From the NCBI RefSeq assembly GCF_027942865.1, contig NC_134510.1, forward strand, positions 9,647,183-9,711,182: a stretch of 64,000 bases of DNA, read 5' to 3'. Below, piece after piece: positions 9,728 to 20,499 of this stretch; positions within the stretch are counted from its first letter, which is position 1, and each line of letters starts with the position of its first letter. The notes below the pieces were generated by a model that saw nothing but the letters and a program-made list of their open reading frames with translations, was not told where the DNA came from and made no database searches. Source of the stretch: Odontesthes bonariensis. Its lineage: Eukaryota > Chordata > Actinopteri > Atheriniformes > Atherinopsidae. The translations under genes were made by a program, and so were the position numbers.

Positions 9728-12700
9728 CATTCCAACATTTCTATCAGCAATAAAAAGAAAAACTGTGTTTCAAGCACTTGGTTAAATAAGACAAGGGTTT
9801 TAGAGTTAAGTGGTATAAAGTGTGTAGCCTACGGATGCAGGCGTCGAAAAGAAAAAAGTGGTGCATCTTTAATGTTGTGCCACCTCACACGCAAACCTGC
9901 CACGTAAGCTGATTAAGTCTGTGTTCCATGCAAAAGTCTGGATGTCATCACTTATTCATAGCTGCAAATTAACACACAACACAATTTACATATGAATGTA
10001 ACACTCAATAACGAAGCGTAGAGATGATTAATTCTCATCTGCGTTTGGTTATTTTTTCAGGAAAGGATTTTAACACACTTACATAAGCAAACTGCATCAG
10101 TGGGATGATGCTGATTGTGAAGATCCGAGAAGTGACAAATATTTTACGTGGGACCTAAACCGATCTTCATAGTAGAGAACGCACGTATTAAGGCTATTTT
10201 CAGTAACATGCTCCCAATATTATGGCTCCGTATGTAGAAAAATGATCATGTGATATACAGCGTCCCTCTTCTTTCCCATTTTTCCTACCAAGTATCAGGC
10301 ATAGAGCAGAAAACCGTAGGTCCTCCTTGAAGTAAATGCACAGATACAGACACATAAGACAGTTTGCATTCCAGCAGTAATGTTGCACAGCCATGCTTAT
10401 GTAACCAGAGTGGCCATGCTTTGCTCTGTTTGCTGTAGAAAGACAGAGCCCCTCTGGGAGGTCACTAAGAACCAACGTAAATTGGAAAAGAATGCATTAC
10501 ACCTGAGTGTAATCTGCTGTAAATTAATTCTCTGGTAACATAAAACGAGCTTATATAAGTTACCTGAGAGCATCAGCATTATTACGGTGGAGCAGTTTAA
10601 AGCATTTAGCTTCTCTCCAGCCTGTCATCCCTGGGCCTCATTTGTTTGTTTCACTGGCAGTCTTCTCTCTTTACCATGTACGTATGTCTGCAGGTTTCAT
10701 GATACATAGGGTGCATCTCGCGCTTGACTATTGCAGCTGTGAATTCATCTGTAAAACCGCCTAATTAATTGCCCTCATGTTGCCTCATAACATCCGGGAC
10801 CGGGGGCCATAAAACAGTTGCATAACCGGAAACGCTAGGGAATCTCACTCAGTTGCCTTGTTTTTCATAATTGGGCGACTTGAAGAATGAGGACACATCT
10901 TGTTTTTGTCAGTGGACACTGGGCATGATGTTTGGCTTTCAAATCAAGAGGAAATGCTGTGTGTGAATGGAAGAAAGAGAGCTTTTGAAAAAAAGGGCAT
11001 TCAGTGCATTTCAAAGTAGAGGCTGAGTCGGACGTATTTCAATGTTCCCTGCTGATTTAGTCTTTCACTCAGATTTATTTGTCAGGCATCATCAGTCTGT
11101 ACTATGCGGAGCACTTCATTACTTTTTTAAGAGGAAACTTTCCATATTTTATGGAATTCCAACTGAAAGAGGTTATGCATGAAATTATAATACTGCTGCC
11201 AACTACATGCAGCGGGAAAAGTACCCAGGATTCTTACTTAAAGTAATATAGACAGTATATTAAATACAGAGTATTTTGTCACCTGCCTAACACTAAGCAA
11301 CATAAAGGCAACAGTTAATGACCACGGGGTAACATTTAGCAGACACATCGTTTCACATGAGCAAACATTGGACAAACCTTCACTGGATGGACAGAAATGT
11401 GATTCCAAATTTATTTGGAAGTTACACCTAAATAAGTTCAGAGTGGGGTTTTCACACCTTTCACTATTTATCTCAGGAAATAAAAGTCCAGGGTTGTGGC
11501 TCCTGTGAGCAATAGTGTCATACTTTCTATATTATTGGATTAATCTTACTAAAATTTTGATTTGTTAGCACTTTTGGAAGCTATAATTGTTCTAGTTGGA
11601 GCCAGGTTTTACAAATACTGTCTGGTGGTTTAGTCTAAAACTGTGCATTTAAGTGTTTAAACTGATCACACTGGCGGCTGATACTTTTTGGTCCAGTGTG
11701 TTACAGGAGATGTTCGATCCACTCCTTGTGTGTTTCTTGAGCTGCGTTTGCATGGCGGGATACATTAACCTGCCAGGGGAGGCCAAAAGAGTCAGGGAGG
11801 GCTGTGCTGCTCATGGGGGGATTGTGCCAAGTCTGTTAAATTGTCTGATAATGCTGAAATAGCCAGCATTTTGACTGCAGGAACTTTTTAAGGGACCAGG
11901 GTCTTTCACGGGTTCCTTCCCTCAGTTTCTTTTATTTCCACCTCATGAACCAAGGGATAAACTAAGTTTCAGGGGAGATCTTTCACCCTTAAAAATTGCT
12001 GTGGTAGGAAGGAGGTACTTAGTTTAACTAACCATGGCTTGCAAAATATGTTAACTTTAACTTGTAAAGCAGAAGTACAGTAGTTGCCTCTTTTTGTAAA
12101 CAAAAACTCAACCATGCCCGCTCCAATGAGCCAAAAAAGGTACGCTGCGAGCTGCAGTGGGTGAAGAAGCTACAGAATGAATGAGAAACAGCTCCAATAG
12201 TGAAAAAAAAAGCAATGAATCATTCATCCATCCAGCAGGGTGGGGGTACAGCCTGGACAGGTCGCCAGTCCATCACAGGGCCACACAGAGACAAACGAGA
12301 CACACAACCACATACACGCTCACACTCACTCTTTGGGTCAATTTTAGAGTCATCAATCAACCTGACATGCATGTTTTTGGGCGGTGGGATGAAGCCGGAG
12401 TACCCGGAGAGAACTCCTGCATACCGGGGAGAACATGCAAACTCCACACAGAAAGTTACAAGTTAACCAATGTAACCAATATTCAGTGATATCCATTTAA
12501 TTTGTTAGTGGTTTTATTGTTGTAGCCAATGTTAAATTGAGTGAGAAAAGCTGCAATATGTTATGAATTGTCCGTCTGTTGTAGTGATGGATATACAGTA
12601 TATATACAGTACTCGGTATGATAGCCTCAGGAATATGCTACAGTTGTACGGAACAAGATATAGTTTTGCAACGAGTGTCTTCAGATACATTATTATAATA

Positions 12701-13984
12701 TTGTGATTATTTGTGCCACTAAGCTTGTTTTGGTGAAAACCTGAAAGTAATGCTTCTGTTGCGTTTTATCATGAAAAATAATTCCTATTCAAGATCCAAC
12801 TCCAACATGCACAGTTGTTTTGCTCAAACAGGGCACTGGCTCTGCAGCAATGCTATGCGGCAGTATTCATGCAGCAGCCTTTGGATTGATGGCACAGTGA
12901 TGTAATAAGCAGCAATAAAAATGTTGAGGTGCATTTTTATGAACAGAAAAAAAGCTTTGATCGGGTGCCTTTTAGAAAAGAGGGCAATGAGAAAAATAAG
13001 TAAATTATACATTGTATTGGCTAATGCCTGATTGAGCAAATTTAAAATTTAGTTCTCACAAGAGTTGCATGTGACCAAGAGTCTTAAAAAAACCACTCTT
13101 TGTGACTTTCTTACTTTGTAGGAGGATATCAGCCAAGACACATCACCAGGCTGTGGACTACAACATCTTTGAGGGCATGGAGTGCCACGGTGTCCCTGTA
13201 ATCACCATCTCCAGAGGCAAAGTGGTCTATGAGGACGGGCAGCTGCAGGTGTCACCAGGGCATGGCAGATTTATCCACAGACAGCCTTTTTCTGAATTCG
13301 TTTACAAAAGAATCAAGCAAAGGGAGCAGGTCAGTCAATCTCCTGGTTTCCTCATATTGCCTCAAAATAATACCCAGTTTTCTTAGATTTACTCCTCAAA
13401 ATTGGCCTCCTTTCAGTGCGTTGCCGTCATGAGGAACGTGTTGCCTTTTCCCCATTAAACACTGGCTGTTATGTGAATATGCAAATTGCCCCTACCTCTC
13501 TTTTGTCTTCTTGCTTGGCTATACCTGCTCACCCTTGATCCCACCTAAACATTCTGGAATGAGATAAGATACAAAGATTTATCCTGAAGGTGATCAGCTC
13601 TGGCTTAGCTCAGCTCTACAATTTTTCCAGTATAATTCTTGTGTTATTAGTGTTATTAATCGGATAAAGATAAAAATGTTTCATCAAAAAGGGGACTGTG
13701 AATGAGTACATGAGCGTGTGATTTTCTAATCTAATAGTCTAATATTCTAAGGAAAGTGTAGTCTACCTAAACAAACATAGTAAGTGACAAATAGAGGACA
13801 TAGAGAGGCTGCTTATCTGTAAACCTGCCGGAAATTAAAGTTGAATTTCAAGCCACCCAGATTCTGCTGAACTTCTACACAAAAGTAACTTAACCCTTCG
13901 TTTTGCTTTGTGTCTTGCCTGCAGGTGGGGAGACCTACAGCTGTGAAAAGAAAGCCATATGAGGGCAAAGTCATTTCTCTATGA
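4070..13984 (+). CDS. dpys: Dihydropyrimidinase (nine exons, complete, 496 aa)
   Basis: Dihydropyrimidinase hydrolyses 5,6-dihydrouracil and dihydrothymine to N-carbamoyl-beta-amino acids, the second step of pyrimidine breakdown, as a cytosolic zinc tetramer. The nine exons join with correct GT/AG sites and phases into 496 residues. This is slightly shorter than human DPYS (519), mainly at the C-terminus, which ends [10 protein letters not shown]. The amidohydrolase metal site is intact: DTHTH (His63, His65), the FKMFMAYK lysine to be carbamylated (Lys155) with Tyr160, QVHAENGD (His188), VVHVMSKSA (His244) and GTDNCTF (Asp322). [13 protein letters not shown] and an intact metal site separate it from the catalytically dead CRMP/DPYSL paralogues. 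It is convergent with dcstamp. Exon joins are my reading of the sequence. Confidence 0.97.
4322..5557 (+). other. dpys: dpys intron 1
   Basis: 1.24 kb intron. AT-rich, with no recognised repeat, RNA gene or conserved block. A T-run near 5480 and a pyrimidine tract precede the CACTAG acceptor. Confidence 0.8.
5558..5716 (+). CDS. dpys: dpys exon 2
   Basis: Residues 85-137, [13 protein letters not shown] to [10 protein letters not shown]. Acceptor CACTAG|GCT, donor AAG|GTGAAT, phase 0 at both ends. Confidence 0.96.
5832..6011 (+). CDS. dpys: dpys exon 3
   Basis: Residues 138-197. Holds [12 protein letters not shown] (carbamylated Lys155, Tyr160) and AQVHAENGD (His188). Acceptor TTTCTCAG|GTC, donor GAG|GTTTGT, phase 0. 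Confidence 0.96.
6012..7215 (+). other. dpys: dpys intron 3
   Basis: 1.2 kb AT-rich intron. A short stretch near 6615-6645 (TTTATCCTGTCCAGGGTGG) looks like a scrap of the SINE body also seen at 12232-12445. Nothing else is recognised. Confidence 0.6.
7216..7405 (+). CDS. dpys: dpys exon 4
   Basis: Residues 198-261 (last codon split). [16 protein letters not shown] and [12 protein letters not shown] with metal ligand His244. Acceptor CCTGCAG|GGG, donor GATG|GTCAGT. Confidence 0.96.
7522..7678 (+). CDS. dpys: dpys exon 5
   Basis: Residues 261-313: [20 protein letters not shown] to YLMDLLA plus a split Asn codon. Acceptor TTCTAAG|GCC, donor CCAA|GTAGGT. Confidence 0.95.
7801..8152 (+). repeat. 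tRNA-derived teleost SINE, full head and body
   Basis: The head carries pol III promoter-like boxes: GTGGTGGTTAGCACCGTTGC (A-box-like) and GGTTTGAATCC (B box). The fish SINE body follows (GTGTGGAGTTGGCATGTTCTC, then CCAAAAACATGCATG and GACTCTAAATTG), ending in ATGGATGGATGG. It lies in dpys intron 5 in the same orientation as the gene. Start-to-stop reading frames across it are incidental. Confidence 0.8.
8297..8438 (+). CDS. dpys: dpys exon 6
   Basis: Residues 313-360. [13 protein letters not shown] with metal-binding Asp322, then [19 protein letters not shown]. Acceptor TGTTAG|TGA, donor GTG|GTATGT, phase 0 at the end. Confidence 0.95.
8439..9402 (+). other. dpys: dpys intron 6
   Basis: 0.96 kb. 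Contains a small GC-rich spot with a NotI-type GCGGCCGC (about 8743) in otherwise AT-rich sequence. No recognised repeat or RNA. Confidence 0.7.
9403..9545 (+). CDS. dpys: dpys exon 7
   Basis: [20 protein letters not shown] to [12 protein letters not shown] plus two bases of a split Arg codon. Acceptor CCCTCAG|CAC, donor ACAAG|GTGAGG. Confidence 0.96.
9686..9723. repeat. TA microsatellite
   Basis: About 19 uninterrupted TA units directly after a T-run in dpys intron 7. Confidence 0.95.
12232..12445 (-). repeat. SINE body fragment, reverse orientation, lacking the tRNA head
   Basis: The reverse complement matches the body of the SINE at 7801-8152 (CATGTTCTCCCC, GTACTCCGGCTTC, AAAAACATGCATG, GACTCTAAAATTG). 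It extends into the GGACTGGCGACCTGTCCAGG tail, but the A/B-box head is absent. This is a 5'-truncated copy. Confidence 0.78.
13122..13329 (+). CDS. dpys: dpys exon 8
   Basis: [20 protein letters not shown] to YKRIKQREQ, the conserved C-terminal beta-sandwich part of the cyclic amidohydrolase fold. Acceptor TTTGTAG|GAG, donor CAG|GTCAGT. Confidence 0.96.
13925..13984 (+). CDS. dpys: dpys exon 9 (coding end)
   Basis: [19 protein letters not shown] then TGA at 13982-13984. Acceptor TGCCTGCAG|GTG. PYEGKV corresponds to the PYKGEV of the human protein. The tail after it is much shorter than in human DPYS. Confidence 0.93.
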   Translation: MGRPTAVKRKPYEGKVISL

Positions 13985-14402
13985 GCACCTGACCGAGAAC
14001 AAAAAATGTCTCTCTGAATGTCCAGCTGTATGTCTGCAGAGCAACCCAGAGGCTATCAAAGCCATAAACAATTTTCTCAAAGATAAACCTCCACTGAGTG
14101 TTTTTTTTTTTTTTTAATATATATACATTTAAACATGTGACAGTTTCAAAACAGGCAGACATAAAGATTACTGTGTGCAAAACTGGAGGGGGACGATGGC
14201 CTTTAGATCAACACCTAGCTCAACGTTGTGTTTAAGGAAAACACTGTGCTATATTTTCCAGCTGTTTCCAGGTCATCTCTGCTCAGTAAACAGGTCACTC
14301 GAGCCTCCTACGCTGATTTTTTTTTTTTTAACATTTAAACAAACATGTATGTAATGTAATCAAGTAAGTCATCTTAAAGACTGACAAAAGGTCCTATGTA
14401 TG

Positions 14403-14408
14403 AATAAA
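14403..14408 (+). terminator. dpys: Candidate dpys polyadenylation signal AATAAA
   Basis: First AATAAA downstream of the dpys stop, about 420 bp into the 3' UTR, followed by a TG-rich stretch (CATGTCATGTTTGC). Confidence 0.55.
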
Positions 14409-16367
14409 ATGGACTGAGAAGAAAACCATGTCATGTTTGCACATACTGGATTCACTGTCCAATAAGATAGCAGTGAAGACTGCATCTACAGCTAAAAATG
14501 TGTCTGCTTCTTTTTTTTTCAGAGCAGATTTTCTTACTTTGCCCCCATTCTGCTCAGTGCTTGTTGCTATTGGTAACAGGACTGATGTTTCCCACCCAAA
14601 AGCGTCTTCCTCTTTGATGAAATATTCATGAAAATACACTGACATGCATGAAAGTATTAAGAGTTTCTTGATTGAACCAGACTTACTCTGTGTGCGCATA
14701 TTCAGCAGGTTCTCACATATGCGCTATGACCATGTATGGAGCACATTCATTCCTTCCTGTGGTTAAAAGGTCTGCGGCTGTCACCGAGCATCATGAGGCA
14801 GCTTCCCACTGGGTTAGCATGCTGGCGCGGTATTATGCCACAGGGCCAGTTGAGGCATAGTGTGAGCTTATCAGGTTGCTCACGGGTCAGTGGCGACGTG
14901 TGAGTCACAGAAGGCCTACTCATCCTTGAGCTAGCCCACTTCCTTCCTCTTGTGTCTGGCAATGCAATGGATTGTGTGGGACTGTACAGTTAAAACTGAC
15001 TTTATCTGAAAATGGAGAAGTGGGCAGTACTGCATTCATACCAGTGTTATATTTATTATAACTACGGTTCAGGTAAATATCAAAGAGCTGAGACCTCTCA
15101 GTCATACTAAATTCCACTCATGTACAACCTTATTTCGAAACACCATGACACATACAACCAAAATATACAACCCCATTTACAACCCATTTCCAAAAAAAAG
15201 TTTGGGATAATGTGTTGGATTGGGCAGGGTTAAACTATAGAGGGTTAAAGGATAAACTTCTAATTTGTCATCCACTGCCAATTTGATTCCAATCTAAAAT
15301 TTAACAAAGGGATTATTGAACTGTAAAAATAAAATCATCTTAAATATAATTTTGACTGCAAGTTGATGAAAAACTGCAGAGAAATTACACAGAATGTGTA
15401 CAAAAATATAGCACAACCTACTCAGTCATATAAATAATTTCATTATTATGGTTCTGTTTTCAGACTAATACTGTTCAACTAACCACAAATCAATAATTAG
15501 CCAGTTGTTAATGGTGTTAACGATTATTAACTTTTGCTAATCACAGTTTTTGACCATTCACTCTACACTGCATGTCTCACCTCCCATATAAGAGTCTCCG
15601 TTCAAAGTCCTTTGGCTTTTACCTGTCTCTGCACAAGGTGAGGAAAGAAACACCTACAAGATCTTAATCACAATGAGGAGTGACGGTATATAAGTGGGAA
15701 AAAAACTGTGCTGTTCACTGCTCATGTAGGGGACATCTGTTGTGGATTATGTAAGAGCATTTTGCTGTTCTACATTCAACATCACACACATGGAGGTAAA
15801 ACACAGAATCCTGCCTCTGTATGCAGGTTATTAAATGCTGTACAGTTTTTTGTCTATGATGTAACAAGAAACTGCATATTGTGTCTATGAATAACAAGAT
15901 GCACTTGGGTGAACACAGATTTGTTATTGAAGTGATAATCGCCATTACAAAATATTGTCATTTGCCTCCTTATATAATAAACGCAATGTCACGTCGAAGT
16001 AAAGTAAAATTTCTTGTTAAGTGCTCCCTAAAGCTAAACTTGACTGAATGTGTTGGCTATTATTAATTGTCTCATCCTATAATACATTTTCCAATGCTTC
16101 TGCTATTATCAAATGTAAGTCTGACCTGTTATCTAATAGGATGAACCTTAATGAAGTTGGTTATTGTAGCTTCTTGCAGAAGATTAAATATGAGTTTTTG
16201 GTCATGTTTGAACTCAGAGTATAATTACAAATATTCATTGCCATATAAGTATATATGGTGTAGCATAAAAGGGGTCACAGCAGAACAACCCTGTGTCTGC
16301 AGCCATGCCTTCATCTATGCTCCTGCTAACTTACACACAGTGATAACACTTGAATTGGATGTAATAT
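14409..16367. other. Intergenic region between convergent dpys and dcstamp
   Basis: No gene recognised. Around 15165-15215 a stretch (ACAACCCATTTCCAAAAAAA) resembles the edge of a common fish interspersed repeat, also seen at 35300-35670. Short ORFs on both strands lack splice sites, codon bias or similarity that I recognise. Confidence 0.6.
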
Positions 16368-16397
16368 TTATTGTATAAAATATTAAATAAGTTTATT
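16368..16397 (-). terminator. dcstamp: Candidate dcstamp polyadenylation signals
   Basis: Two AATAAA hexamers on the minus strand (16368-16373 and 16392-16397), about 460-490 bp downstream of the dcstamp stop. Other AT-rich hexamers are near, so the choice is tentative. Confidence 0.4.
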
Positions 16398-16539
16398 GTG
16401 TACCATTTGTGTTGTTATGTTCTTACAGTGTCACTTTCTACAAAGCACAAGTAGAAAGAAGCCTGAGAGACGGTTCGAGATAATCCAATGGTTTTTCAAT
16501 TGGCATCATGTGTCTACAATTCTAATAAATCTGATTTAG

Positions 16540-16680
16540 TATGATTGAATTGAACTGTATCTTATTGTTCTTTTATTGAACTTGTTCTCTCTCTGAAGTG
16601 CATTGAAAAGAAAATTGTTGTGAATTAGCATCATATAAATAAAGTCAAATTTAAATTAATTTGATTGAAATTGTAACTGA
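16540..16680 (+). repeat. Degraded 3' tail of a fish LINE/SINE-type repeat
   Basis: Shares the layout of the repeat end at 31330-31405: AATTGTTGTGAATT, then ATATAAATAAAG, then ATT-rich tail units. It probably lies within or beside the dcstamp 3' UTR. Confidence 0.5.
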
Positions 16681-16854
16681 TACCACATTCAGTGCATGGT
16701 TCAGTTGGCATCCTCAGAGGAATATATATATATCAAGTCAGCTTCATCCTGAAGTTGGACCAGATTGGCAGAACAACCAGCACAAATGCTGTCACTGTCC
16801 TCATTAGAGTCATAGTGTTCCTCATGAGGTCATGTAGCAGAAAGAAGAATTTCC

Positions 16855-16914
16855 TCACACAACACTTTGCGGATCATCTTTGGGTCGGAAGAGCAGCGGG
16901 CACCAGAAATGTGG
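16855..16914 (-). CDS. dcstamp: dcstamp last coding exon
   Basis: PHFWCPLLFRPKDDPQSVV then TGA. Acceptor TCATCAG|CCA. It matches the position of human HFWLPVL near the C-terminus. Only 20 codons including the stop. Confidence 0.85.
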   Translation of the reverse strand, partial: PHFWCPLLFRPKDDPQSVV

Positions 16915-18474
16915 CTGATGAGAGAAGAAAAACAAAAACAATATGTTAGAAACTATATTTCATACTTTACACCCATAATGCATGATATTAAGTCAATATA
17001 TGTAAATGCAAACCTTAAGGATAAATGATATCAGGGCGTAGTCATTTTTTTCCGTCCTCATTTTTAATCTCTTTCTCAGGATTTTGCGATGCAGGTACTG
17101 TACTCTTGAATCGGCAGCTGTGGGGAAGAATCGTTCGCAGACTAACAATCTGAGCTGGGAGATTTTGGCCGCCATCAGAGCCATAATAAGCAGAGTGAGC
17201 AGGATGGCGCTCAGTGGGAATATAGAGTTGTACAGCAGCAGCTTGGGTTCTGGGAGGCACTTCTTCTCAAACAAGGTTACAGAGTAGGAAAAGTCTGTTT
17301 GATGGTTTTCCTCAACAAATGGAATACCAATTAAGGTTGCAATCCCCTGAAAACATTATTGGATTAGTACTCAGTGGCTGACTGAAAGAAAATATCAGAA
17401 ATAATGAAAAATGAATAACACACTTACTTTGAAACTTATTATCAGTGGGACATAGAATGGTTCCAGCTCCGATAATCTTCTTGTAATGATTTCAATTAAA
17501 CAGTACAATAACGCATCCACAGTTATAAATATGATCCAGGCTGAAAAGTGGGAGATTACTGGAGTTCCAAATTTCAGAACAGCTTTACCTTCTCTGGGGG
17601 TGGGACGTGGGGAGGTGATGGAGGTGTATAGCTTTTCTTCTTTTGGTGTGAGGGGGAGGACGTGGGGCTTTCCTTCCGCCTTCTGCTTCTCGTCAAAAAG
17701 AACAAATTTTCTACTGATGAACCTGTTTTCAAATTTCATGTTGTTGCAGTATTTTCTTATGTGTAAAGCTATAAACATTAAGAGCACGAGGAAGCCGATG
17801 ACAGGAAACATCCTGTCAGTCACAGAGGAGACGGTCTCCATGAGGGCCTGAGCATATTTTACAGTCTCGTTCAGCCTCTGCTCTGCTTCACTGAGTTTTA
17901 ACTGGAACTTTTCAGATTCCAGCCTAGGCGAAACCTTGAGCTGAGAATCAAGTTTCAACAGTCCTAGATCTGTAACACCTTTGAGCATGTTTCCTATCCA
18001 CTTTAACATCTCAATATAGTTACTGAACGGAGCAATGATGGAAGCTTTTTTTGCCTTCAGGTTGCAAATAATACTTCTGAGCAGGCGTGCAAGGTTCTCC
18101 AGAGTGTTCTGAATATTCTTAAGAACAACTATACTAGTCCCAGCAGTCAGTAACAAGTTACGGCTCTTCTTCATGAAAATAGATATCACAAACAGAGTGC
18201 CCAAACACCTTACTCTCTTTGATAGGAAAAGGGCAACAGCCAATAAAGTCCCAAAGCAGCCAGCAATCCCTCCAGCCATTGCTAGCTGGTAGTCCAAAGT
18301 GAAGAGGAGGTAAAGGAATAGAAGGGAGCTGAGCAGGAGGCTGGAGCAGCTACAGGCAGAAAGTAGGATGACAGTTCTTCTCAAGCCATCCCTTTTACCA
18401 GTGGTGAAAACATCCACAACCAGAGAAATGACATCCTGGAAGCTCTGCTTTATTGTAATCCACGAGAGCAGCAT
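16855..18474 (-). CDS. dcstamp: Dendritic cell-specific transmembrane protein (DC-STAMP), three coding exons, 479 aa
   Basis: DC-STAMP is a multipass membrane protein needed for fusion of osteoclast and macrophage precursors into multinucleated cells. The joined exons give 479 residues (human 470). Hydrophobic segments fall near residues 34-60, 64-84, 90-101, 222-238, 311-331 and 387-409. Conserved pieces include NLLLTAGTSIVVLKNIQN, FISRKFVLFDE, HVLPLTPKEE, the VDALLYCLIEI segment, the CLPEPKLLLYN block with Cys379, RVQYLHRKIL, and the terminal HFWCPLL. These define the DC-STAMP-like domain. All junctions are phase 0. It lies tail-to-tail with dpys and upstream of rims2 as in mammals. OC-STAMP is the alternative, but gene order and the FDE/LPL block favour DC-STAMP. 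Confidence 0.92.
17014..17346 (-). CDS. dcstamp: dcstamp middle coding exon
   Basis: Residues 350-460. CLPEPKLLLYN, a membrane segment (IFPLSAILLTLLIMALMAA), then the basic cytoplasmic RVQYLHRKILRKRLK. Acceptor TTTTCAG|GGG, donor AAG|GTTTGC. Confidence 0.92.
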
Positions 18475-18491
18475 TCTGGATATGAAAGATT
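17428..18491 (-). CDS. dcstamp: dcstamp main exon (17 nt 5' UTR plus residues 1-349)
   Basis: Acceptor TCCCACAG at 18492-18498 followed by 17 nt of leader, then ATG at 18474 (context CCAGAATGC). It encodes the first transmembrane segments and most of the DC-STAMP domain. Donor AAA|GTAAGT. A single large first coding exon is the usual arrangement of this family. Confidence 0.92.
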
Positions 18492-18587
18492 CTGTGGGAG
18501 AAACACAGCATGAGAGCCTATAAGAGCATACTGATTTATCATTACATCAAAATCTTTCAAAATGCTGTTTTTGTTTGAAATACAAAC

Positions 18588-18640
18588 CTGATGTTCTGAG
18601 CTTGTTCTAAAGAATGTGGTGTGCAGCCTCTTATTTAAAA
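18588..18640 (-). promoter_or_regulatory. dcstamp: Probable dcstamp non-coding exon 1 and TATA-like promoter
   Basis: On the minus strand a consensus-like donor ACATCAG|GTTTGT sits at 18588/18587, about 100 bp before the coding exon's acceptor. A TATA-like TTTTAAATAAG (18630-18640) lies about 45 bp upstream of the donor, implying a very short untranslated first exon. The exact transcription start is not visible. Confidence 0.45.
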
Positions 18641-18659
18641 CATAAACAGGAACAGCTCC

Positions 18660-20499
18660 TCCCCTTCAAACCACAGTCATAAGTCATATCTCTGTCATTC
18701 CTATTTTTCAACCAAAAAGCAGAAGCAAGTCTTAATATGAGGTGGAATTCTGACAGTGTAAGACACTTGTCTCAGTTCTTTTCTATTTAGGACTGCAACA
18801 CTGATTGCTAAAAACCTTGTTGCAAAGTTGATGAATTTTTGGACAATAAATTAGGTTTTATTCATAACAGTTTCTTTTGAGAAACTCAAGTCGGAAACTG
18901 AGAAAAAATTCACAAGATAAAATACTTATTTGATATATTCTTGACATCAGCAGCTTCATTCTGAAATGATGCTTGTGAAGAGTGCCTATGCGGTTTTCTT
19001 AAGTCCCTTCCAGATGTACGCTGCTTTCCATCAATCGATGGTGGTATTTGTAAAGGCCATGTTACTAGAACCTAATAACATCAGCCTTTTTCAGACACGA
19101 GACATGCAACTATTGTGACTATATTCAGTCTGTGAGACATTGGTTACTTTTCTGTTAAATATCCATACAGGTTCATTTAGCAACAAGACCTCCAATTAAT
19201 TTGATATGATCAAGTTGGTCATTTGGTCATAACCTTCGATGTAACAACTTCCTTTAAAGTATTGACCCTAAAAGCAGCAGGATGAGCTTTTCTACATCAG
19301 AGCAGACGTCATTCACAAGTGTTTCATACCAAACAGTCCTTACAAGGAAGTGGGGAAGATGTGGTGGTTTCCAATAAATCATGCTTCCATGGCGAGACTG
19401 ACACAATTTTCATTTTCGAGTTACATTCAGTTAATGACACAACACTTTACCAAAACACTTGTTTCACTTTCTGGTTGGGTTTAGGCAATGATATTAGTTG
19501 GTAAGAGTTAGAAAATTGTCATGGTTTGGGCTAAAATGCATTCTTTTTACAACGCAACCGCAACCCTCATCTTTATGGACGACGTTTTTACAGTTCACAT
19601 GAAGTTGCTCCCACGATCGTTAGAGGCTAATTATTGTAAATCTAATCATGATTATAGGTCATATCAGACTGTGGAGGACAGTCTCTCATTAGACATGCAA
19701 AAGTGAAGGTGAAAAAAAGAGCAGTGGTGTTTGGAAACAAACATCAAATAATTTGACATTCTGTCTGTAGTTTCTTAACAGCAGAACATTTTGCAAACGG
19801 TTCCGTCAAAGTTTCACAACAAAGACTACATTACCAGGCCTAGTCCATGTACGGTAATTGTTAGATTCAAATCACAATGTGAAAATATTGTGTTTGTTCA
19901 AACAGTTTTGAAATGTTTGAGGTTTAGGTTGTTTTATATGTAGTAAAATTGATTTTTCTGGTTGCCCCCACTAATGCTTTTTTATTGTTTTGCACGTTAT
20001 CGTGCAAAATGCCAGACAGAACCAGCTCAGCCTCACATTGGTGCGCGCTTAAACACGTTAAACAGGCCCCGAGGAATCAGATAAGTGATAACAGTGTTGT
20101 TAGTTTGGGGTGGCATGTTCCACAATGCAGGCTTGTCCAAAAACACACAACCAGTTTAATCTCTGTTACTACCATTCTTACTAACTCAGAGGCATATCAG
20201 CGTATCAGCAGCAGATCAGTGTTTTCAACCCACCCCGTGCTGCCTCTGATACCCATGCCCAACAAAGGTGCAGCAGCACCGGCCTGAAAGGCATGTGTGA
20301 AAAGGCCGACTGACTACAGACACTAAGAGTACTTCGCATATCCCAACTTCAAGAAAAGCAGAATATCCTTTTAATAAAACTATTTCCTTGCCTAGGAATA
20401 ATCACAAAACCAGCGAATCGCTTTGCAGTAGTGAAACCTTTAGCTGGCAAAGCTAACACAAAAATCTAATTTAATTTATAGCATTTTATAACTTCAAAT
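18660..20499. other. Intergenic region upstream of dcstamp
   Basis: AT-rich, with no gene, tRNA or clear repeat recognised. Any dcstamp enhancers would be expected here, but I see no diagnostic cluster. Confidence 0.6.

Larger units (their letters stand above)
9546..13121 (+). other. dpys: dpys intron 7
   Basis: 3.6 kb, the longest dpys intron. Contains a TA microsatellite (9686-9723) and a reverse-oriented SINE body (12232-12445). The rest is unrecognised AT-rich sequence. Confidence 0.8.

Noticed and set aside
12181..12489. Overlapping ORFs on both strands
   Set aside because: Lie in a reverse SINE fragment in dpys intron 7.
4070..13984. Possibility that the gene is a CRMP/DPYSL paralogue
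   Set aside because: All metal ligands including the carbamylatable lysine are present, length is DPYS-like, and the neighbours are those of DPYS.
17486..17851. 121-codon plus-strand ORF
   Set aside because: Antisense shadow of the dcstamp main exon.
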